From NCBI GenBank assembly GCA_049292975.1, contig JBATRZ010000031.1, positions 1-9,098 of the forward strand: a stretch of 9,098 nucleotides of DNA, in the 5' to 3' direction. Below the pieces are notes generated by a model. That model was not told the DNA's origin, ran no database searches, and was given only the letters and a program-made list of their open reading frames with translations. The DNA comes from JBGSWE01 sp049292975. GTDB lineage: Bacteria; Patescibacteriota; Saccharimonadia; Saccharimonadales; JACDBH01. Of this stretch, positions 1-3,536 are shown in pieces. A program made the translations under genes and the position numbers. Numbering within the stretch: position 1 is the stretch's first letter; each line of letters starts with the position of its first letter.

Positions 1-160
1 CACTATGACCAGGCCGATGATGGCGTAGAGGATGGTGTTTTTGGCGCTGGATACGTTGGAGCTGTCGCCGCCGGACGTGATGTAGCGGAAGCCGCCGATG
101 ATGATCATAATGACCGAGACAACGCCCACCACCAGCGAGAAGATGTTGATGACATCGGCG
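1..160. repeat. Near-identical block shared with 535-694
   Basis: Bases 1-160 align without gaps to 535-694 (constant offset 534) and encode the helix 1, loop and helix 2 region of two neighbouring pilin paralogues. Conservation is strong at the DNA level, not only in protein, with third-position matches throughout. The exported heads just outside do not align. This looks like a recent tandem duplication or conversion confined to the membrane part. Confidence 0.85.
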
Positions 161-462
161 ATGAGGGCGTTGATTTTCTCGGTGGCGTTCGCGCCGACAT
201 CGTTGGTGCTGCAATTTGACGTAACATCCAGGTTGGCGCCGGCACAGAGTCCGTTCTCTATCTGGACGGTAGAGGGCAGGGCGTCGCTTTCGGCGCTACT
301 GGCGGCTTCGTCATTATCGGTACCGTTTTGTGTATCCTCGGTTGAGACGACGGGATTTACATCCTGCTGGGCATAGGAAACCGAGGCAAAAAGAAGCACC
401 GGCATTATCAATGCTGCTAATAGAGCGATGGTAAGGCCGGTGCTAGTTATTTTGCGGAGCAT
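1..462 (-). CDS. T4SS pilin-like two-helix protein, 3' end cut by window edge
   Basis: The reading frame starts at ATG 462 and stays open for 154 codons to the left edge, so the end of the second helix and the stop lie outside. The N-terminus is a signal peptide (basic MLRK, hydrophobic stretch about 9-28, likely cleavage after SYA near 31). An exported head follows with two cysteines (C73, C84), then a first membrane helix about 104-123, the loop GGFRYITSGGD followed by AKNTILYAIIG, and the start of helix 2. This is the plan of the T4SS pilin family common in Patescibacteria, analogous to VirB2/TrbC. An AGGAG site lies 5 nt before the start. The gene sits 12 bp after the stop of the preceding paralogue and shares much of its DNA, so it is the last visible member of the operon. 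A structural pilin role is inferred from architecture. Confidence 0.85.
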   Translation of the reverse strand, partial: MLRKITSTGLTIALLAALIMPVLLFASVSYAQQDVNPVVSTEDTQNGTDNDEAASSAESDALPSTVQIENGLCAGANLDVTSNCSTNDVGANATEKINALIADVINIFSLVVGVVSVIMIIIGGFRYITSGGDSSNVSSAKNTILYAIIGLVIV

Positions 463-474
463 CTGCTCTCCTGC

Positions 475-882
475 TTAAGCGTCAGCTGTTACCACCCGGT
501 GCAGTACAAACTGAACGATGAACTGCGCCAAAGCCACGATGACCAGGCCGATGATGGCGTAGAGGATGGTGTTTTTGGCGGTACCTACCTTGTTGCTGTC
601 GCCAGCGGAGGTGATGTACTGGAAGCCGCCGATGATGATCATGATGACAGATACGATACCCACCACCAGCGAGAAGATATTGATAACATCTTCGATAAGG
701 CTGTTTACGGTTTCTTCGGCGTTTCCGGTCTCACAGCCTTCGGTAGTTGATAGACAGGTGCCTTGGCCGACCTTTTCCCCGATGTTTGGTGCGGCGCTAA
801 CATTGGCAACCACCGCAACCGGCAGCAGGGCGGCCGCGCCGAAGGCAGCGATGGTGATTAGTTGTTTGATTTTCTTTAGCAC
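475..882 (-). CDS. T4SS pilin-like two-helix protein (GTG start)
   Basis: A 135-residue protein starting at GTG 882; an AAGGA site 9 nt upstream supports this start. It has a signal peptide (MLKKIKQ plus hydrophobic stretch, likely cleavage after VSA near 30), a very short exported head with C43 and C50, helix 1 about 66-86, the loop GGFQYITSAGD, the block AKNTILYAIIGLVIV, and helix 2 about 105-128. It is the closest relative of the next gene downstream: DNA at 535-694 aligns without gaps to 1-160. The gap before it (883-951) is the only sizeable one in the operon and carries a plausible internal promoter, so this gene and the next may be expressed partly apart from the rest. It is predicted to insert in the inner membrane and serve as a pilus or channel subunit of the T4SS-like machine; this role is inferred. 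Confidence 0.88.
   Translation of the reverse strand: MLKKIKQLITIAAFGAAALLPVAVVANVSAAPNIGEKVGQGTCLSTTEGCETGNAEETVNSLIEDVINIFSLVVGIVSVIMIIIGGFQYITSAGDSNKVGTAKNTILYAIIGLVIVALAQFIVQFVLHRVVTADA
535..694. repeat. Second copy of the pilin membrane-domain block
   Basis: Partner of 1-160. It contains the 24-bp core encoding AKNTILYA that occurs unchanged four times in the window: 23-46, 557-580, 1070-1093 and 1485-1508. Confidence 0.85.
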
Positions 883-920
883 TGTTTTGTTTCCTTGTTT
901 AGTTAGTAACTTTAATATCA

Positions 921-949
921 GTTATACCTTGATATTCATATCATTACAA
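921..949 (-). promoter_or_regulatory. Possible internal promoter inside the pilin operon
   Basis: Read on the minus strand, TTGTAA (944-949) and TATAAC (921-926) are separated by exactly 17 bp, in the only sizeable gap of the operon, right after the stop of the gene at 952-1401. The spacer holds the inverted repeat TGATAT-ga-ATATCA (930-943). A third half-site forms a second inverted repeat, AATATCA-N9-TGATATT (914-936), near the predicted start of transcription. The predicted leader of about 30 nt contains the AAGGA site of the gene at 475-882. The arrangement would suit a regulator controlling the last two pilins, but no binding protein is known from the sequence. Confidence 0.4.
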
Positions 950-951
950 GC

Positions 952-1401
952 TTAAGCTTGCGTGCCCAGGCTGTGGACAGTCTCTTCTGCGGGCTGGTCG
1001 GGCGACACCCGCTTAAAGACAAACCGTACAATCCCTTGGGCTAGCACGGCGATAACCAGGCCGATGATGGCGTAGAGGATGGTGTTTTTGGCGCTGGATA
1101 TAGAATTAGCATCGCCGTTAGAGGTGATGTACTTCAGGCCGCCGATAATGACCATGATAACGGCGGCAACACCCACTATAAAGGACAGGATTTCCACGGT
1201 GGCTCTAATAAGGCCGGATACCGCGCTCTCGCCCTCTGCCTCTTCACAGTCGCTCCCCACAGACCCCAAGCCCTCGCAGGCGGCCTTTTTAGCATTTTCG
1301 TCTACCTGGGCCGATACGGAAAGTGCCGGCAGCAGCGGCAGAAGGGCGAGTGCAGCCAGTACGATACTAACCGTGCTTTTTTTGATATTAGGTAATTTCA
1401 T
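952..1401 (-). CDS. T4SS pilin-like two-helix protein
   Basis: A 149-residue protein starting at ATG 1401, with a strong AAGGAG at 1411-1416, 9 nt upstream. It has a signal peptide (MKLPNIKKS, then a Leu/Ala-rich core, likely cleavage after VSA near 31), an acidic exported head with C42 and C52, helix 1 about 69-87, the loop GGLKYITSNGDAN, AKNTILYAIIG, and helix 2 about 108-128. A polar tail of about 20 residues after helix 2 makes it longer than its neighbours. The start lies 16 bp after the stop of the upstream paralogue. The helix/loop region is nearly identical in DNA to that paralogue, including 38 identical bases at 1070-1107 and 1485-1522, which points to recent duplication or gene conversion. 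Pilin-like function is inferred from the family plan. Confidence 0.88.
   Translation of the reverse strand: MKLPNIKKSTVSIVLAALALLPLLPALSVSAQVDENAKKAACEGLGSVGSDCEEAEGESAVSGLIRATVEILSFIVGVAAVIMVIIGGLKYITSNGDANSISSAKNTILYAIIGLVIAVLAQGIVRFVFKRVSPDQPAEETVHSLGTQA
1070..1107. repeat. 38-bp exact repeat in pilin paralogues (copy A)
   Basis: Thirty-eight bases identical to 1485-1522 (offset 415). Similarity continues on both sides with a few silent changes to about 1060-1145 against 1475-1560. It encodes the loop and the start of helix 2. Confidence 0.9.
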
Positions 1402-1417
1402 ATTGAATTGCTCCTTA

Positions 1418-1813
1418 TTAAAGCCTGCTAAGCAGGAATACCACTATTGCTTGCGAAAACACCGCCACTGCCAAGCCGATTAGGGCGTAGAGGATGGTGT
1501 TTTTGGCGCTGGATATAGAATTGGCGTCGCCGTTAGAGGTAATGTACTTCAGGCCGCCCAGTATCAGCATCAAAACAGCGGCTACGCCGACTGCAAGCGA
1601 CACTATTTTTACTACACGCAGGATTACTCCGTCCTCCCCGGCTATAGGATTACCGTTACCATCGCGGTTGCAGACAGGGTTGTCGCCATCAGCAGCCGAG
1701 CCCTCACAGACCTTACCAAATGGATCAAACCCTGCCTGGACAGGCTGCACAGACAACAGCGGCAGGGCAAGAATAGCGGCCGCAACCAATAGGGCAGCAG
1801 CGCGGCGCATCAT
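1418..1813 (-). CDS. T4SS pilin-like two-helix protein
   Basis: A 131-residue protein. ATG 1813 overlaps the TGA stop of the upstream gene by 4 bp (ATGA), a typical sign of translational coupling; a second ATG follows directly, so residue 1 or 2 could be the true start. The N-terminus MMRRAAALL and hydrophobic core form a signal peptide with likely cleavage after VQA near 27. The exported head has C36 and C48 in a Gly/Asp/Asn-rich stretch. Helix 1 is about 67-87, followed by GGLKYITSNGDAN and AKNTILYALIG, with helix 2 about 105-128. The protein ends straight after helix 2. Only a weak GAGG precedes the start, consistent with coupling to the upstream gene. It is the sister copy of the gene at 952-1401. 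Confidence 0.87.
   Translation of the reverse strand: MMRRAAALLVAAAILALPLLSVQPVQAGFDPFGKVCEGSAADGDNPVCNRDGNGNPIAGEDGVILRVVKIVSLAVGVAAVLMLILGGLKYITSNGDANSISSAKNTILYALIGLAVAVFSQAIVVFLLSRL
1485..1522. repeat. 38-bp exact repeat in pilin paralogues (copy B)
   Basis: Partner of 1070-1107. Paralogous members are 415 bp apart here, so homologous recombination between them could delete or duplicate a whole pilin gene. Confidence 0.9.
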
Positions 1814-2106
1814 GCAGACACCCTCTCGATTACAAAGGTTACAATTGCAAAACCAGACAGGGTGATGGCCAGGCCGACTGCCGCATAAATAATGGAGTCG
1901 CGGGCCCGCTGTACGTCCTGGGCATTGCCCCGCGAAATTGTAAGCCGCAGGGCGCTGATGGCAATGATAAGCACGGCAACGGCGGCAGCTATGCCAAAGA
2001 ATATCTGCAGCCCGTTTGTTACAACCGACTCGTCCAGGGTGTTGTCTGGTATATCTAAATCTCCCTTATCTACCATTTGCGCAAAATTGCGGGGTATGTG
2101 TCTCAT
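1810..2106 (-). CDS. Divergent two-helix T4SS pilin-like protein without signal peptide
   Basis: A 98-residue protein whose ATG at 2106 directly follows the TAA of the upstream gene (TAAATG). It lacks the signal peptide and cysteines of its neighbours: it opens with about 30 polar residues (MRHIPRNFAQMVDKG), then helix 1 about 34-54, the loop LRLTISRGNAQDVQRARDS, and helix 2 about 72-94. The loop is a clear but degenerate version of LKYITSNGDAN...AKNT in the other members, with two Arg replacing the conserved Lys-Asn. With no cleavable leader the N-terminus may stay cytoplasmic or helix 1 may act as the insertion signal. It may be a specialised subunit or membrane anchor rather than a major pilin. 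No good Shine-Dalgarno precedes it; coupling to the upstream gene is likely. Confidence 0.82.
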   Translation of the reverse strand: MRHIPRNFAQMVDKGDLDIPDNTLDESVVTNGLQIFFGIAAAVAVLIIAISALRLTISRGNAQDVQRARDSIIYAAVGLAITLSGFAIVTFVIERVSA

Positions 2107-2616
2107 TTATTGATAGCCTGGTCCTGATTGGCCGCCGTTATCTGATGGCGAAGATGACTGGCCTAGTTCACTCCCCACAAAGGCAACTATGGCCGTAGCC
2201 AGCAGGGCTATAACCAGGCCGATAAGTGCATTCATGATGGTCTGCCGCGCCGATTTAGTGCTGTCGGGTTCGCCCTGCGATGTAATGTAGCGGAAGCCGC
2301 CGTAGATAACATAGCCAAGCGAAACAAGCGTAGCAATCCTAAGCAGTATTTCTACTACCGCCAGGGCTACCCGCCCGGAGGCCAGCTTCCAGTCAATCGG
2401 ATCGGTAGGGTCACTGGGGGTGGGTGGGCCTGTGACCTCACACCTCCCGTCCACTAAAGTAACATCAAGGTATTTGTACCAGGTGGGGAAACCCAAAAAA
2501 TGGGTCGAGCCGTCACAGGCAGAATCCACCGCCGCAGAGGCCCGGCCGATTGCTACGCCCTGTACACCCAACAGCAGTGTTGCTGCTATGGCCAATATTA
2601 TTAGTAGTTTTCTCAT
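2107..2616 (-). CDS. T4SS pilin-like protein with larger exported head and polar C-tail
   Basis: A 169-residue protein from ATG 2616, overlapping the upstream stop by 1 nt (TAATG), with a strong GGGAGGAG about 7 nt before the start. The signal peptide MRKLLIILAIAATLLLGVQG is followed by likely cleavage near ASA (26-28). The exported head (about 30-80) holds C34, the aromatic motif FLGFPTWYKYL (40-50), C59 and a Pro/Asp-rich stretch. Helix 1 is about 83-106, then GGFRYITSQGEPDSTKSARQTI, helix 2 about 127-147, and a Ser/Gly/Pro-rich hydrophilic tail of about 20 residues. The loop shows it belongs to the same superfamily as the genes that follow, although DNA identity to them is low. The aromatic motif may be a contact surface. 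Its role as a minor pilin or assembly partner is inferred. Confidence 0.86.
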   Translation of the reverse strand: MRKLLIILAIAATLLLGVQGVAIGRASAAVDSACDGSTHFLGFPTWYKYLDVTLVDGRCEVTGPPTPSDPTDPIDWKLASGRVALAVVEILLRIATLVSLGYVIYGGFRYITSQGEPDSTKSARQTIMNALIGLVIALLATAIVAFVGSELGQSSSPSDNGGQSGPGYQ

Positions 2617-3185
2617 TACAACACTCCTCCCGGCACAAGATAGTTAAGGAAGCTGTACATAAATATAAAGAAGGCCAGGGCAATAAGGGCGTTACGGATA
2701 CGGTCTTTGGCGGCCGAAACTTTTTGCGGGTCGCTGCCAGCAGTAGAGTATTGAATGCCAGCATATATGATAGACCCCACCACCACCACGCCTACCAAAC
2801 CGGAGAGAACATTAATAAATAGAACCAGGTAGTCCAGTATGCCGCAGTGCTGATTGCTGCCATCGGCGGCACCGGCTTTGATATTGTCACCTTCGCAATC
2901 GCTTTTTACCGCCTCTGGTGTACTGCCGCCAGCTCCGTTATTCCTTGCCGTGTCGCAGTCTATTTCACTAAATTCGCCAACTCCCTGTGAGCTAGAGGGC
3001 GCAGAGTAGCAGGTGTCTGGTTCGACGTTAAGGTCTGGGGGGCAGTTTGCATCGGTATACCCACCAGCTGCACCTGTAGTTACGAAACATGGGTCGGCCG
3101 AGGCTGTCTGTACGCCCATGGCTGAAAAGAACAGCAGGCCAAGAGCGGTTACTAGTAGTATTTTTATCTTTGAGGCAAGATTCAT
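2616..3185 (-). CDS. First gene of the pilin operon: cysteine-rich two-helix pilin-like protein
   Basis: A 189-residue protein from ATG 3185, the first gene of the minus-strand operon. The signal peptide MNLASKIKILLVTALGLL ends with likely cleavage after ASA near 30. The exported head of about 85 residues is the largest of the series and has six cysteines (33, 48, 59, 77, 97, 114), enough for three disulfides. Helix 1 is about 117-142, then the loop YAGIQYSTAGSDPQKVSAAKDRIRN, which matches the family pattern, and helix 2 about 165-183, ending in VPGGVL. There is no Shine-Dalgarno before the ATG; instead a -10 hexamer ends 8 nt upstream, so the message may be leaderless. This supports the chosen start. 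As the operon's most distinct member it could be a tip or adaptor subunit, but that is a guess. Confidence 0.85.
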   Translation of the reverse strand: MNLASKIKILLVTALGLLFFSAMGVQTASADPCFVTTGAAGGYTDANCPPDLNVEPDTCYSAPSSSQGVGEFSEIDCDTARNNGAGGSTPEAVKSDCEGDNIKAGAADGSNQHCGILDYLVLFINVLSGLVGVVVVGSIIYAGIQYSTAGSDPQKVSAAKDRIRNALIALAFFIFMYSFLNYLVPGGVL

Positions 3186-3193
3186 TTACCAGC

Positions 3194-3222
3194 ATTCTAG
3201 CGTAAGCTTGTTCCTGCGTCAA
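3194..3222 (-). promoter_or_regulatory. Main promoter of the pilin operon, leaderless type
   Basis: On the minus strand TTGACG (3217-3222), a 17-bp spacer and TAGAAT (3194-3199) form a near-consensus sigma-70-type promoter, with 5 of 6 matches in each box. The -10 hexamer ends only 8 nt before ATG 3185, so transcription should begin within a base or two of the start codon. Confidence 0.75.
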
Positions 3223-3237
3223 AGAAGGTGTTTGCCC

Positions 3238-3253
3238 TGTGATAAGTATCACA
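3238..3253. promoter_or_regulatory. CRP/FNR-type palindromic operator candidate
   Basis: TGTGATAAGTATCACA is a perfect inverted repeat with 7-bp arms and a 2-bp centre, and fits the TGTGA-N6-TCACA pattern known for CRP-family regulators. Its centre lies about 58-60 bp upstream of the predicted pilin-operon transcription start, close to the position used by class I activators. A CRP-family protein in this organism is not shown by the window, so the regulator is unknown. Confidence 0.5.
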
Positions 3254-3499
3254 TCGAAATATAGGAAATTTAGAATGGTGTACCGATGAAGCCGGTTGCC
3301 AGGCTGTACCGGCGGCTACGTAGGCACCCACCACTACCACCATGGCGTTTCTGGGTTCATTTTAATTTCCGCTGCGAAGACGATAACGGCTTGTTTCCTG
3401 CAGAATGGCCCTAATGTTAAATTTTGAATATTACCTGGGGTCACCACCATGACGAAATAGTTAATTTTGGCAAAACCGCCCCATAAATCTCTTTATTCT

Positions 3500-3529
3500 T
3501 AGTCAGACATAATGTGCTATCATTAGCAT
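3500..3529 (+). promoter_or_regulatory. Possible virB6-like promoter and overlapping inverted repeat
   Basis: TAGTCA (3500-3505), 18 bp, TAGCAT (3524-3529), ending 7 nt before ATG 3537. An alternative is the extended -10 TGCTATCAT at 3515-3523. The inverted repeat TGCTA-TCAT-TAGCA (3515-3528) lies across both and could be an operator. There is no Shine-Dalgarno before the ATG, so a short or absent leader is likely. Hexamer matches are moderate. Confidence 0.35.
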
Positions 3530-3536
3530 AAAAGTT

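Larger units (their letters stand above)
3186..3536. other. Divergent intergenic region between pilin operon and virB6-like gene
   Basis: This 351-bp stretch separates two divergent units. It holds the pilin-operon promoter, a CRP-type palindrome at 3238-3253, and a weaker promoter for the plus-strand gene at its right end. Its middle has an inverted repeat GCCGGT-N11-ACCGGC (3291-3313) and two copies of ACCACCATG (3336-3344, 3443-3451). A 42-codon plus-strand frame (3286-3414) preceded by promoter-like hexamers is discussed in the findings; I do not call it a gene. I see no tRNA or other recognised RNA gene, and no hairpin with a T-run. Confidence 0.7.

Noticed and set aside
98..955. Plus-strand open frames across the pilin genes (e.g. 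98-376, 499-750, 566-955)
   Set aside because: They are antisense shadows; their apparent repetition only mirrors the repeated membrane-core DNA of the minus-strand genes, and they lack start signals.
1..1560. Regularly recurring 24-bp blocks as a CRISPR array
   Set aside because: Spacing is 534, 513 and 415 bp and each block encodes AKNTILYA in frame within a gene.
3208..3351. Minus-strand 48-codon frame with a hydrophobic start (MVVVVGAYVAAGTAW), possibly a pilin fragment
   Set aside because: It lacks the family loop motif and a Shine-Dalgarno, and it runs through the pilin promoter and the CRP-type palindrome.
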